DNA of 64,000 nt from Phycisphaerales bacterium UBA7800 (lineage in GTDB: Bacteria; Planctomycetota; Phycisphaerae; Phycisphaerales; Phycisphaeraceae). Position numbers and translations under genes: made by a program. Each line of letters begins with the position of its first letter. The first letter of the stretch is position 1. The notes under the pieces are model-generated. The model did not search any database. It was given only the letters and a program-made list of their open reading frames with translations, and was not told where the DNA came from. Below, one piece after another: positions 1 through 9,637 of this stretch. The stretch is from contig DLCK01000061.1 of assembly GCA_002480565.1 (NCBI GenBank), positions 1 to 64,000 on the forward strand. The letters run 5' to 3'.

Positions 1-68
1 ACAACACAGCCGCTCTGTGGTTCAGCCAATCCATCACGACATTATCCGCGAAATAAAATGAGGTCCAC

Positions 69-998
69 ATGAAAACGATCCAACTAGGTAACAACGGCCC
101 GCAGAGTTCACGCTTGATTTATGGCTGCATGCGCATTGCAGGCTCATGGGATCCGGCGGACTACGATGAGGCCCAACAGAAGCTCGCCTTCGCAGCACTC
201 GATGCAGCCGTCGAAGCAGGCTATACCCATTTCGATCACGCGGACATCTATGCACACACCTTGTGCGAGACCATCTTCGGCACGTACCTCAACGCCAATC
301 CCGGTCTGCGTGAATCAATGACCATCACCACCAAATGTGGCATCCGCTTTGGTGAACCCAAGACCTTTGATTGGAGCGCGGAGCATATTGTCACCTCAGC
401 CAGAGCATCGCTGGATCGACTGCAATGTGAAAGCATTGATGTTCTGCTGCTGCATCGCCCGGACTATCTTGTTGAAGCCGATGAAGTGGCTAAGGCATTT
501 GAAACCCTAAAAGCCGAAGGCACCGTCAAATCCTTCGGCCTAAGCAACTGCAACATTCAACGTGTCGAACTGATGCGGTCTATACTGGGTGACAGCTTGG
601 TTTGCAATCAACTTGAGTTGCATCCGCTGCGCGTCGCACCATGGCAAGGCCCCTGGGAAGACGGCACACTCGATCACCTTAAACGCCTGAACATCACACC
701 CACCGCGTGGAGTCCCATGGCAGGGGGGAGACTGGCACGCAAGCCAACGGATGACAAAACCGACCCTGTGCATACCGCAGTCTGCGAAGTATTAGAACGC
801 ACCGGAAAAGAGTACGGCGTGGATATGGCGACCATGACCATGGCATGGCTGCTGCGTCATCCATCGAACATTCTCCCCATCGTCGGCAGCCGGACACCTG
901 ATCGCATCAAGGCGATGGCTAAAGCTGATGATGTGGAGATGTCACGCAAAACGTGGTACGAAATTTACACCGCTGCCTATGGCAAGAACCTGCCCTAA
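69..998 (+). CDS. Aldo/keto reductase (YdhF-like)
   Basis: Predicted cytosolic NADPH-dependent oxidoreductase of the aldo/keto reductase superfamily, 309 aa, the usual length. The family's catalytic tetrad is visible as Asp and Tyr in FDHADIY (about residues 56-62), Lys in TKCG (about 88) and His in LLLHRPD (about 125). The C-terminal GSRTPDRI stretch fits the cofactor phosphate site. The TIM-barrel start (GNNGPQSSRLIYGCMR) resembles the YdhF branch. The ATG is preceded by GAGG about 7 bases upstream. It appears to be a single gene; the next gene starts 135 bases downstream. The physiological substrate cannot be read from sequence. Confidence 0.9.
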   Translation: MKTIQLGNNGPQSSRLIYGCMRIAGSWDPADYDEAQQKLAFAALDAAVEAGYTHFDHADIYAHTLCETIFGTYLNANPGLRESMTITTKCGIRFGEPKTFDWSAEHIVTSARASLDRLQCESIDVLLLHRPDYLVEADEVAKAFETLKAEGTVKSFGLSNCNIQRVELMRSILGDSLVCNQLELHPLRVAPWQGPWEDGTLDHLKRLNITPTAWSPMAGGRLARKPTDDKTDPVHTAVCEVLERTGKEYGVDMATMTMAWLLRHPSNILPIVGSRTPDRIKAMAKADDVEMSRKTWYEIYTAAYGKNLP

Positions 999-1132
999 GC
1001 ACCTGGAATCCTGATCAATCAACGTGTCCAATACAACGATGATTTGTCACATATTCAGTTTTGGGTAAAATTGTGTTCAGACACATAACGGTTTTATGTG
1101 TCGGGTCATCTATCTTTTTCGGGGGGATCGCC

Positions 1133-3982
1133 ATGTCGCGACTTCATATCTTGATCAGTTCCGTTTTATGTCTCTGTATTTCCACAGTCGGATGGGCACA
1201 GGCTCAAGCTCCGGATCAGGTTCAACCCATGATCCTTGCACCCGGCACGGTCACGATGCAACAGCCGTCCGTGAATCTGTCAACGGATGCGTTGGTGTAT
1301 GTGCAGGTCAACAGTCTGGGCAAGTTGCTGTCAGATATTGATGGGCTTGCGATGTCGGGTTTACCTCTGGAGTTATTGCCAGAGCATATAAAACCTCTGC
1401 TTGAGTCGCCTAATCCCGGGATGGCCATGCTGGGTGTGATGACGATGGGCATGCCTCTGAATCCGATGATGCTTGAACAGATGTTGGGGTTGGATTTTTC
1501 AGCACCGGCGGGCTTTGCCTTTTATCCATCACAGGGACAGCCGGACTTTGCGTTGTTCCTGCCGGTGAAAAATCACCTGAGCGCTTCAGGCTTGTTGATG
1601 AATATGATCAAGCCTTGGAACGTTAATAAAATTGATCAGGAAGGTCATCAGCTTTTTCAAGTAGAGTCAGGCAATCCGTCGTTGCCACCGCGCTTGTATA
1701 TCGCAAGTTTGCAAAACGGCATCCTCATCAGCTCGAATGCGACTCTTTGCCTGCGTGTTTTGAGTTATCAAGGCGACGGTGATCCCTACATCACCAAGCA
1801 GATTGCCAAGATCACGCCCGACAGTGATTTGAGTATTGTGATCAACACCAAGCCACTGATGCCGATGGTTGACATGCTGCCAAGGTTGCGACCGCAGATT
1901 GACCGTTCGCTGGATATGATGATCCAGCAGGCCAATCGTGAAATCAAACCGCAACAGCGTGTCCAATTCAACAACCAGTTGCGTTGGCGTTTTGGTATTA
2001 CGGATATCAATCAGGTCATGTATTTTGGCAAGTCATTTACAATGGGCAGCTTTGATACCTTGCTTGATGAATTGACCATCGGTCTGCAACAGACACGTGG
2101 TTTGTTATTGTCCATTGATCTTTCACCCACGCATCAGACTTTGGTGTGTGACATTGATTCAGACCGTCATGATAAGTCTGCTCTTGCCCAACCCATCGAC
2201 ATGACCAAGGTGAAGACCGCCCTTAAGGAGTTGGATTTACCATGGTCGCAAATCAGTGTCACGGGTAAGCAGAATAAGCCTGGCAAGTCTAAGTTACTCG
2301 TGAAGTGGCTTACCAATATTCGCAATGAACTGGTTCGCCATAAAGTATCCACTTTGCTGATGGACACCTGTTTGGACGTTTATCAGAAACAGCATTCCCC
2401 GCGTCAATTTGAGCAGCTTTCCGATTGGACGATCAATTCGCTGTTGACCTATACCCCGGAACAAACGCCGACACAATACCCAACTTTACATGCGTTTTTC
2501 AAGTCTTATGACGGCTTGCAAAACCAACCGCTGCATACGTCGATGCGCGTTATGCCACGCATCAGTGATGATGTGCTTGATGCACATCTACAGGCCAGCG
2601 CCGACGAGAAGACCAGTGATTATCAGGCATCGACGGATGCCTGGTTGGCTCTTTTTGAAGGTGCCAGGCCGCAGTTGTCACACAGTTACAGTGTGCTTAA
2701 AAACAAAATATCTGATCAGATGAATCTCTATGTGCAGCAGACGCACATCAAGTCTGCCTTTGGACTCTTTGGTTTTAACCAGCATGAATTAATCAGTCGT
2801 CGCTACTTGCTTGCCAGTCATACGGATTCTTATACATTGCTTCATGATGGCACGAGTACCACTTCTCGTTTGAATCACGTATTGCAGTCCCAAACACAAG
2901 TGCTTGATCCGGTTTTGGAGCAGATACTTGATGGCTTGCCTCAGGGGGTTTCGTCTTTCCAATGTTCAAGAACTCTGCAAAGTTTGCCTGAGCTTCTTAA
3001 ATATGCAGGTCAGATTGAATTACTGATTCACAATGAAATGAACGCTTATCTTCAAAAGATCGACAAGTCGATAAAGACCCCTGGTCTTAGCGATGCGGAG
3101 ATCAACCAGATGGTTGCCGCCATTGAAGACGTGCCTTTGCTGTATCAATCGATTCGTTTCAATACGCAAACCAAAGAGCTCTACGCGACCTTGCCGATGG
3201 GATTGGCTTTCCCTCGGCCGCGTGTGTATCCGGTGATTAATAGTCTGATGGCTGACTTTACGAAGTATGCTGACCAGGAAGGTGGCCTGGTCTACTCCTC
3301 GCGGATGCAAGGCACGGAGTATCAAGTTCGCATGACGCAGGACACGCGTCTGCTCGGACGCTTGATCAAGTCCCTCGGTGATGCCGTTGCCAAGCGGTAT
3401 CTGCATGCCGAAGATCCGATGGCCAAGGTCACTGAAGATTTCATCGCTCCGCTTGATGGCAACGATCAATTCCAGGAAGTCTATTACAACCTGATGTGGG
3501 AATTTCTTCTCTCTGACCCGCAAATCGAACGTGGTTTCTGGGATGCCATGTCGGAAGGTTTGCCCCTGGGACAAGCAAAGCCCAAGAACAATCATCGTGT
3601 CGTGGATGTCTATTTCATGGATACTGCCGATGGCTCGATTTATGTCGACAAGTCCGACCAACTCCCGCCTGTTACTGCGCCTTCGGGTAAGGATGGCGTC
3701 CGTGCATTTGTGTTTAGCTGCGGGGACTGTGGTGATGAGAGTTCACGTTTTGTCGGTTGGCTTGAAACCTACACCCACGAAGCCAAGAAAGCGATCATGA
3801 CGCCGGTAGCTGCTGATAATGGGGTGGACAACTATGAACTAATCGAAAATGGCCACATGGTTGCCGATCCTGCGAGCAAAAAGTGGGTCAAGGTCAACTC
3901 CGAAGCAGGCTTTAAGATCATGGATCAGATTCAGAACAAGTGTGGGAATAATGCTCCCAAGCCTTGTTTCCCCGGTCGCTGA
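1133..3982 (+). CDS. Large secreted protein of unknown function
   Basis: 949 aa starting at the ATG at 1133, which follows a GGGGGG ribosome site and opens with a typical Sec signal peptide (MSRLHILISSVLCLCISTVGWA, cut near AQA). An upstream TTG in frame at 1061 is less likely because it would bury the signal. I do not recognise a family with certainty. The first 250 residues (repeated 'ALVYVQVNSLGKLL', 'FAFYPSQGQPDFALFLPV') recall the DUF3352-like periplasmic proteins of Planctomycetota. Near the C terminus is a cysteine pair, CGDCGDESS, and a short tail ending CFPGR. No membrane segment follows the signal, so it is probably periplasmic or exported. It converges on the next gene. Confidence 0.75.
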   Translation: MSRLHILISSVLCLCISTVGWAQAQAPDQVQPMILAPGTVTMQQPSVNLSTDALVYVQVNSLGKLLSDIDGLAMSGLPLELLPEHIKPLLESPNPGMAMLGVMTMGMPLNPMMLEQMLGLDFSAPAGFAFYPSQGQPDFALFLPVKNHLSASGLLMNMIKPWNVNKIDQEGHQLFQVESGNPSLPPRLYIASLQNGILISSNATLCLRVLSYQGDGDPYITKQIAKITPDSDLSIVINTKPLMPMVDMLPRLRPQIDRSLDMMIQQANREIKPQQRVQFNNQLRWRFGITDINQVMYFGKSFTMGSFDTLLDELTIGLQQTRGLLLSIDLSPTHQTLVCDIDSDRHDKSALAQPIDMTKVKTALKELDLPWSQISVTGKQNKPGKSKLLVKWLTNIRNELVRHKVSTLLMDTCLDVYQKQHSPRQFEQLSDWTINSLLTYTPEQTPTQYPTLHAFFKSYDGLQNQPLHTSMRVMPRISDDVLDAHLQASADEKTSDYQASTDAWLALFEGARPQLSHSYSVLKNKISDQMNLYVQQTHIKSAFGLFGFNQHELISRRYLLASHTDSYTLLHDGTSTTSRLNHVLQSQTQVLDPVLEQILDGLPQGVSSFQCSRTLQSLPELLKYAGQIELLIHNEMNAYLQKIDKSIKTPGLSDAEINQMVAAIEDVPLLYQSIRFNTQTKELYATLPMGLAFPRPRVYPVINSLMADFTKYADQEGGLVYSSRMQGTEYQVRMTQDTRLLGRLIKSLGDAVAKRYLHAEDPMAKVTEDFIAPLDGNDQFQEVYYNLMWEFLLSDPQIERGFWDAMSEGLPLGQAKPKNNHRVVDVYFMDTADGSIYVDKSDQLPPVTAPSGKDGVRAFVFSCGDCGDESSRFVGWLETYTHEAKKAIMTPVAADNGVDNYELIENGHMVADPASKKWVKVNSEAGFKIMDQIQNKCGNNAPKPCFPGR

Positions 3983-4017
3983 GGTTCAGATACATTCAAT
4001 CGTTTACCTGCCCGTAT

Positions 4018-4034
4018 TAACATCTGGTGCTAGC
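4018..4034. repeat. Half copy of the CACCAGATG inverted-repeat family
   Basis: TTAACATCTGGTGCTAGC-type sequence between two convergent genes. It matches one arm of the complete palindrome at 30968-30989 (CACCAGATG, CTAA, CATCTGGTG). Only the right arm is well conserved here. Confidence 0.45.
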
Positions 4035-4048
4035 CTATAGGTGTCGTA

Positions 4049-5308
4049 TTAAGGTACGTTGATCATCGCTGTGAGATTGATCTGACACGTGCGCGATTGT
4101 TGTGTGTGTCGGAAATCCAGCAGGATACAAACGGCCATGGGCTTGCCGGTGGATGTGAGTTGCAACATGTATCCGTCTGGATGGGATTGGGTTGCGACTT
4201 GTTGTTGATCGATATAAACCGTCACGTTTGCCTGGGTCTGGATATGAAGTTCAAGGCGTTGGTTTACCTGGGCGTGGACCTCAGCCCATGCAGCCGTCCA
4301 TGTTGAGGATGGCTCCCATTGCATGCCCGCCGCAGACCGTTGCCATGACGCCGGGTTTTCCAAGGTGTCCGCCAATACTTTGGGGTTGGTGAGTGTGGTG
4401 GTGTACCAGGTTACCGGCAGGATCGATTGGTCGACCCATTGTCGCTGCTGATAGGTTTGAATGATGCGGTGAATATCCAGCTGCATCATTTGCTTATGCA
4501 GTTGGCGGTCATTCATCAAGGCGGTGAGGTCCGGGTGTTGGTGCAGTTGCCAAAGAGCCTGCATGTGTCCTTCGCCTGCCTGGGTAATCAAATCGACGAG
4601 TTCCGGATTGTTGACGATTTTTAACAGTCGCGGATGCTGCGTGAGTGCTAAGAGTTGGGGATTGGTTTGAATGATCTGCGTGCGCTGTGCGTGGCTCAGT
4701 GCAAGGATTTGTTGCAGCGCACCAAGCTGTTGGACGACGGTGTTGATTCCGGTTGCATCATATAACCATTGCCGCGCCGAGTCGGCCTGATTTCGGAGTC
4801 CTGTAAAGAGCATGTTTTGCTGGGCCATCACATCCTCAAGAGATGGCGGTGTCGATTCGTCGGCCTTGCCGTGATGGTTTGCCAGGGAATTAAACAGCCA
4901 ACTGTGCTGGTCTTTTTGAACAAGATAGGAACGTGGGATGGTCTTGGCGATGACATCCATGCCGATGAACCATGCAAGCAATGTGACAGTCAACAGTGAG
5001 GCGTTGCCCATGCGGCTGATTCGTTTTGAGCCTGTTTTTACCGTCTTTTTTGCTGGTCTCAGGATCAGTCCCATGGCGCACCATGTGATTAGTCCGACAA
5101 AGAGTCCGGCTTTGATCATGGTGGTGAGTTGGACGTTTTGCGAGTCTGCAATTTTCCAAAGCAAGAGGGTTGGGATGTAGCATGCAATGAGTTTGAGTAG
5201 TTGATATTTGAGGAAATGGATGTTGCGTGTAAATGAACGTGAACCAATCCATACTAGGCTGCCAAGCAATAGCAGGGCAAAAAAAGATTCGACGATCCAC
5301 AGTGGCAT
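4049..5308 (-). CDS. CvpA-like membrane protein with helical repeats
   Basis: 419 aa. About four membrane helices occupy the first 125 residues (for example FFALLLLGSLVWIG, LIACYIPTLLLW, AGLFVGLITWCAMGLIL, LLTVTLLAWFIGMDVIA), an arrangement like the CvpA/colicin V production family. The middle (about 190-290) holds repeated NP/HP-centred helices (TNPQLLALTQHPRLL, NNPELVDLI, HPDLTALMND) reminiscent of STI1/DP chaperone-binding repeats. The C-terminal 100 residues look like a beta domain. The start has GGGGAAC about 8 bases upstream. Function is unknown; CvpA assignment is by topology only. Confidence 0.6.
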   Translation of the reverse strand: MPLWIVESFFALLLLGSLVWIGSRSFTRNIHFLKYQLLKLIACYIPTLLLWKIADSQNVQLTTMIKAGLFVGLITWCAMGLILRPAKKTVKTGSKRISRMGNASLLTVTLLAWFIGMDVIAKTIPRSYLVQKDQHSWLFNSLANHHGKADESTPPSLEDVMAQQNMLFTGLRNQADSARQWLYDATGINTVVQQLGALQQILALSHAQRTQIIQTNPQLLALTQHPRLLKIVNNPELVDLITQAGEGHMQALWQLHQHPDLTALMNDRQLHKQMMQLDIHRIIQTYQQRQWVDQSILPVTWYTTTLTNPKVLADTLENPASWQRSAAGMQWEPSSTWTAAWAEVHAQVNQRLELHIQTQANVTVYIDQQQVATQSHPDGYMLQLTSTGKPMAVCILLDFRHTQQSRTCQINLTAMINVP

Positions 5309-5447
5309 GCGACATGTTCCCCGTAAGATGGTTTTTGACCATTACTGCACAGAACATGATACCCGCAACTTCAAGAGACAGTATAAATACAAGTGCAGCA
5401 TGATCCAGATGACCATGCTGCACTTGTCTGAACTTGAGATTGGATGT

Positions 5448-7190
5448 TTATGCCGGCTCAACTTTCACAGGGATGTCCGCCGGTTCGTGTGCATGGGGTT
5501 TGGTGTTCAATGCTGCCAGGAAACAGGTGTAGGTATGGCAATTGATCGCCTTGGCCATGGTGGGCGCGTGACTGAATGTTGATGCGATATCCGCCAGCAA
5601 CTCCAACTGCGTTTGTCCGGCTTTTTCCGGTGTGAGGACCATGATGGCCAACTTGGTGGATCGACCATCGGGCGCATCCCAGTCCACACCGGTGGGGATG
5701 ATGCCGACACTGATAATGGGCTGTTTAAGTCCGGGGACTCGTGCATGTGGGACAGCCAGGCCGCCGGGCAGTGCGGTGCTCATGATCTGTTCACGTTGAT
5801 GAACCAGGTTTGCCAGTGAATTGCCATGCATATCCGCATAGGGTTCGGCGGCGCCAGCGAGCATGTCGATGACTTCGTGTCGTGTGTGACAGGCCAGCTC
5901 AGGCAGATACGTGTTGGCGGTAAGGTATTTGCGAAGCGTCGCAGGTTGCTTGCGGCTTAGGGACAATTGCATCAATGGGCCGGCCATCAGTGCGGTTGCC
6001 AAAGCCACGACCACCAGTGCGACGAACAGGTCTTCACCGATCACGCCGTATTGCAACGCCAGTAACGCCAGGACGATTTCCATTGCACCACGAGCGTTAA
6101 GTGCAAAGCCCATCGCCCAACTCTGACGCCGTGGGAAGCCTGCCCAGTACGCGCCGATGAGTCCGCCCAGTGTCTTGCCTACGCATGCCAGAACCATGAC
6201 GATCATGACGAGTTTCAGATCAAAGTGACTAAAGAAGTCGACCTGTAATCCGATGGATGCGAAGAACAGTGGGGCGAAGATAAAGGAGATGAACTGTTCG
6301 ATGGTGGTCCGGGTTTGCTGACGTAAGTGTGATGAATCACCAAGGGTCACACCGACGATGAACGCGCCGAAAATCGCGTGAATGCCGATGAATTCGGTGA
6401 ATGCTGCGCCGAACATGCCAAGGCCTAATGCAAAGCCAAGCACGCCGCCGGGCCAGCTGGTGTGAGCTTGTAGCCATGGGAGGATGCGATGGATGACGCT
6501 GCGTCCGACGGTAAGCATGAAGCTGGCAAAGCCGAGTGTCAGGGCGATGGTCATGCCGATACTCATGCCATGGCCATCACCATTGCTTGCCTGCATCATG
6601 CCCAGGATGATGGCGAAGATCAACCAGCCGACAAGGTCCTGGAAGATTGCGACCGCAATGATCGTCATACCGATGTCTGAACGGAAGAGGTTAAGGTCCA
6701 TGAGAATCTTGGCGATCACTGGCAAGGCGCAGATCGACAGTGCGATGCCCAGGAACAATGAGAAAATTAACGGGTCGGCACCGGCTTCCATCCCCAGTAA
6801 TTGAGGCATGGATTGTGCTGCACCAAAGCCGATCACAAACGGTATCACGATACTGGTGATGCCGATGATCAATGCCACGCGCTTGAGGCGGAACATGGTC
6901 GACAAGTCCACTTCCATCCCCGCCACGAGCAGAAACAACGACACCGCCAACGTGGCCAAGCCGCTGAGCATCAGGGCATTGGGCCCTTCCAGTGGGAAGA
7001 GAAACAGATTTGCTTCTGGCCAAATCTGCCCGAGGATAGTAGGGCCAAGCACGATGCCAGCGAGGATTTCACCCAGCACCGAGGGTTGATGCAGACGCTT
7101 GGCAATTTCGCCAAAGAGTCTGGCGGTTGCAAGTAGCAGTCCCAGAGAGAGGAACATAACTGTGATCTGGGAATGATTCAATGATTCCAT
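5448..7190 (-). CDS. Cation/proton antiporter with EIIA-like C-terminal domain
   Basis: 580 aa inner-membrane transporter of the CPA2 (KefB/NapA-type) family. Roughly 12-13 hydrophobic segments span residues 8-390, including the typical QPSVLGEILAGIVLGP entry helix and the 'FNARGAMEIVLALLALQYG' helix. Residues about 425-560 form a PTS EIIA type 2-like domain: 'TALPGGLAVPHARVPG' carries the position of the phospho-accepting His. With no PTS in view, that domain more likely acts as a regulatory module, as in other antiporter-EIIA fusions. AAGGAAAG sits 7 bases before the ATG. It should exchange Na+ or K+ for H+; the ion cannot be told. Confidence 0.88.
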   Translation of the reverse strand: MESLNHSQITVMFLSLGLLLATARLFGEIAKRLHQPSVLGEILAGIVLGPTILGQIWPEANLFLFPLEGPNALMLSGLATLAVSLFLLVAGMEVDLSTMFRLKRVALIIGITSIVIPFVIGFGAAQSMPQLLGMEAGADPLIFSLFLGIALSICALPVIAKILMDLNLFRSDIGMTIIAVAIFQDLVGWLIFAIILGMMQASNGDGHGMSIGMTIALTLGFASFMLTVGRSVIHRILPWLQAHTSWPGGVLGFALGLGMFGAAFTEFIGIHAIFGAFIVGVTLGDSSHLRQQTRTTIEQFISFIFAPLFFASIGLQVDFFSHFDLKLVMIVMVLACVGKTLGGLIGAYWAGFPRRQSWAMGFALNARGAMEIVLALLALQYGVIGEDLFVALVVVALATALMAGPLMQLSLSRKQPATLRKYLTANTYLPELACHTRHEVIDMLAGAAEPYADMHGNSLANLVHQREQIMSTALPGGLAVPHARVPGLKQPIISVGIIPTGVDWDAPDGRSTKLAIMVLTPEKAGQTQLELLADIASTFSHAPTMAKAINCHTYTCFLAALNTKPHAHEPADIPVKVEPA

Positions 7191-7258
7191 AAAAAACTTT
7201 CCTTAACCCGGATGTTTGATCATCGTAGGTGCATTGGACTTTGAAATTGGATGATCGA

Positions 7259-7621
7259 TTAGAGAACAAATCGGAGTTTGCGTTGAGGCGGCTCACCGTG
7301 TTCTATGAGGCAATCCTTGCAGTGGCGACGATAGGGCTTGGCCCAAAGTTCCAGCAGTGAAATAGGGCGGTGGCAGTCTTGGCAGTTGCCATACTCTCCA
7401 GCTTCATATCGCTGTAATGCCAGGACCAGCTCATCACCTTCACTCAAAAGAAGTGATGCGTGCTGCGGGGAGTAGCCTTGTGGATAAGCCCGTTGGAGTT
7501 TGAGTCGCATAATTTGCGCCAGGCGACGAAGATGGCGTTGTCGCCTGCGATCCTGGCGTTTGTGATGACCGCGGCGGATGCATTGGCGAAGTGTTCGTGA
7601 TGGGTTTCGTTTGGGATTCAT
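7259..7621 (-). CDS. TraR/DksA-type zinc finger protein
   Basis: 120 aa, strongly basic N terminus (RNPSRTLRQCIRRGHHKRQDRRRQRHL) followed by a DksA C4 zinc finger, CQDCHRPIS...CKDC (about residues 80-108). The coiled-coil hairpin of true DksA is shortened, so this is one of the small DksA/TraR relatives that may contact RNA polymerase or act on other regulatory targets. AAGGAGA lies 8 bases before the ATG at 7621. The start of the antiporter gene lies downstream in the same direction, 68 bases away, so the two may be co-transcribed. Confidence 0.75.
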   Translation of the reverse strand: MNPKRNPSRTLRQCIRRGHHKRQDRRRQRHLRRLAQIMRLKLQRAYPQGYSPQHASLLLSEGDELVLALQRYEAGEYGNCQDCHRPISLLELWAKPYRRHCKDCLIEHGEPPQRKLRFVL

Positions 7622-7886
7622 AACCGATTCTCCTTGTCAACAAACAGCTGTTGATCAAGCCAACCTGCGAACTGCTGGTGGCTGTTAATGACAACGCAAA
7701 GTTGATGCCAGAAGAATGTTTTGAATCTGTATTGTTTTAAATAACTGTTATGAAAAGTCTTGTAATTTTAATAAATGTCAGGATTGAGAAATCTGATAAT
7801 GATTTTTAAACCGCCTAATTGGTCAAAAATTGGCCGTTGCGGTAAAAATATTTTGTATTTGAACGAATTGGTTTCGTAGATGACTG
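7622..7886. other. AT-rich intergenic region
   Basis: 265 bases between two minus-strand genes, clearly richer in A/T than its surroundings (7720-7880). It should hold the promoter of the DksA-like gene. There are imperfect inverted runs around 7815-7850 (AATTGG and CCAATT-like words), but I see no convincing gene or terminator. Confidence 0.4.
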
Positions 7887-9548
7887 TTATTTTTTGTTGG
7901 AACGTTTGAAGTACATCGTCATCAAAATCATCCCTGTCCCTAAAAATGCACCCATGAAAAGCAGGATGGACAGCAGCGGCACATCGCCAAACCTGGGGCC
8001 TGCGTGTTCGACATTCAGTGTCATCGCGCCTGACAGATACAATGCAGCGACGATCAGGCCAAACGTGATGCGGTTGGCGATCTTCTCAAATCCGCTGATG
8101 AGTTTTTCTTCATCAATGGCATCAATCTTCAAGCCCAAGTCCTGACGTACGATGGTGTCCAGCAGCTTGTTCATCCGTCGTGGCGCTTCTTCAACCAGAC
8201 GCGAGATTTCAATGGCAGCATCGTAAAGTCGCATGCGGCTAAAGGACCGTCGGAAATGCTTGGTGAGAATTTTGCTCGAATACCTTCGCACCGTGTCACT
8301 GGGATTAAATGTCGGGGCGATGGTTCGAGCCAACTCATCAAGGTTGAGCAGGGTCTTGCCAATGGTCGTCATGATCGGTGGCAAACGCACGCGATCTTCC
8401 GCACAGATATTGGCGATATCCAGGAGGACTTTGCCTAGTTGAATTCCCTCGACAGGATTCTGATTGCATTGCATCACCAAATTGTTGACCTGCTGGGTGA
8501 AATGCATGTGGTCGTAGGTGCGGTCAGGTTCACCAATGCGGATGGTGATATCAGCGACCTGATCGCCGCGCCCATCCGCAATGGCCAGGACAAGTTGCGT
8601 GAGCATTTCGCGCATGTTCGGCGAGATGTGTCCGACCATCCCCAGGTCCAGGAGGATGATTCGCCCTTGTTGATCCAGTAGAACGTTGCCTGGATGTGGG
8701 TCAGCATGGAACGTGCCTTGGACGAGGATTTGGTGCATGTAGGATCGAAACAATTTGCCTGCCAGTTTGTCTCCATCGAGTTCATCGATTCGGCGTGGGG
8801 AAAGCTCGGTGACTTTTTCACCCGGATGATAGGACATGGTCAGCACCCGTTGGGAACACAGGGAAACGACTGGGCGGGGGACGAGGATCATCGGTTCTTT
8901 TTTCAGGTGTCTGCCAATGGTGGATAAGTTGGATGCTTCATGGCGGAAGTCCAGTTCATCAAGCAATGTTTTGCGAGTGTGTTCGAGTATCTCGACTAGA
9001 CCGTAGCGTTCATTGGTCATGGTGTCGATGGTGCTGGCCACATGTTCCAAGGCGCGGAAGTTTTCGTTGACATTTTTCAAGGCGCCCGGACGCTGGACTT
9101 TGATGGCGACCTGTGTTTCGTTTTTAAGTGTGGCAGTATGAACTTGCGCCAGTGAACCGGCACCGATCGGCAGGGTGTCAATCTTTTCAAAGAGACTGAG
9201 GATTGGACTGCCTAACTCGCTTTCAATGATCGGGGCGACTTCGTTAAACGGGATCGCTTCGACATCGTCCTGTAAACGCTCCATGGCCTGCTTGTATTGA
9301 GCAGGGAGGATCGGCAATTGCGTGGCCAATATCTGACCGATTTTCACATAGGTCGGCCCAAGCTTTTCAAGGTCCGAAGCAAAGTCTTCTGCGGTGTGGT
9401 TCTCATTGTCCTGGGCATCAGACGTATCATCTTTTTCAAGATGCTTTTCAAATCCGATGGAAGAGAGCATCGAGCGATTGCCATATTTCCAAACAAGTTT
9501 GAGGATATCACGATAGACCAGTAAATCTTTGGGATGCATGGTTTTCAT
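7887..9548 (-). CDS. ABC1 atypical kinase (UbiB/AarF family)
   Basis: 553 aa. It carries the diagnostic ABC1/ADCK motifs: the KxGQ motif in GPTYVKIGQILATQ (about 90), the alanine-rich loop in GAGSLAQVHTATL (about 130) where ordinary kinases have a P-loop, the catalytic FHADPHPGNVLLD and the metal-binding LDLGMVG (about 280-300). Two hydrophobic helices at the C terminus (about 495-548) anchor it in the membrane. Family members support ubiquinone or other isoprenoid lipid metabolism through ATPase activity. No ubi genes are nearby. No strong ribosome site is seen; the second Met (MHPKD) three codons later is an alternative start. Confidence 0.88.
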   Translation of the reverse strand: MKTMHPKDLLVYRDILKLVWKYGNRSMLSSIGFEKHLEKDDTSDAQDNENHTAEDFASDLEKLGPTYVKIGQILATQLPILPAQYKQAMERLQDDVEAIPFNEVAPIIESELGSPILSLFEKIDTLPIGAGSLAQVHTATLKNETQVAIKVQRPGALKNVNENFRALEHVASTIDTMTNERYGLVEILEHTRKTLLDELDFRHEASNLSTIGRHLKKEPMILVPRPVVSLCSQRVLTMSYHPGEKVTELSPRRIDELDGDKLAGKLFRSYMHQILVQGTFHADPHPGNVLLDQQGRIILLDLGMVGHISPNMREMLTQLVLAIADGRGDQVADITIRIGEPDRTYDHMHFTQQVNNLVMQCNQNPVEGIQLGKVLLDIANICAEDRVRLPPIMTTIGKTLLNLDELARTIAPTFNPSDTVRRYSSKILTKHFRRSFSRMRLYDAAIEISRLVEEAPRRMNKLLDTIVRQDLGLKIDAIDEEKLISGFEKIANRITFGLIVAALYLSGAMTLNVEHAGPRFGDVPLLSILLFMGAFLGTGMILMTMYFKRSNKK

Positions 9549-9637
9549 AAGTGTCGAGTGTAGTCTGGTCTGCCACTGAATTACAAGTGTTACTGGTAAA
9601 TTGGCCTGTGTGATTTATGTGTGAAAATGACGCAACG

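Noticed and set aside
3020..3661. 213-codon minus-strand frame inside the 949-aa secreted protein gene
   Set aside because: It has no ribosome site or family motif, and it lies wholly inside a longer gene with a signal peptide.
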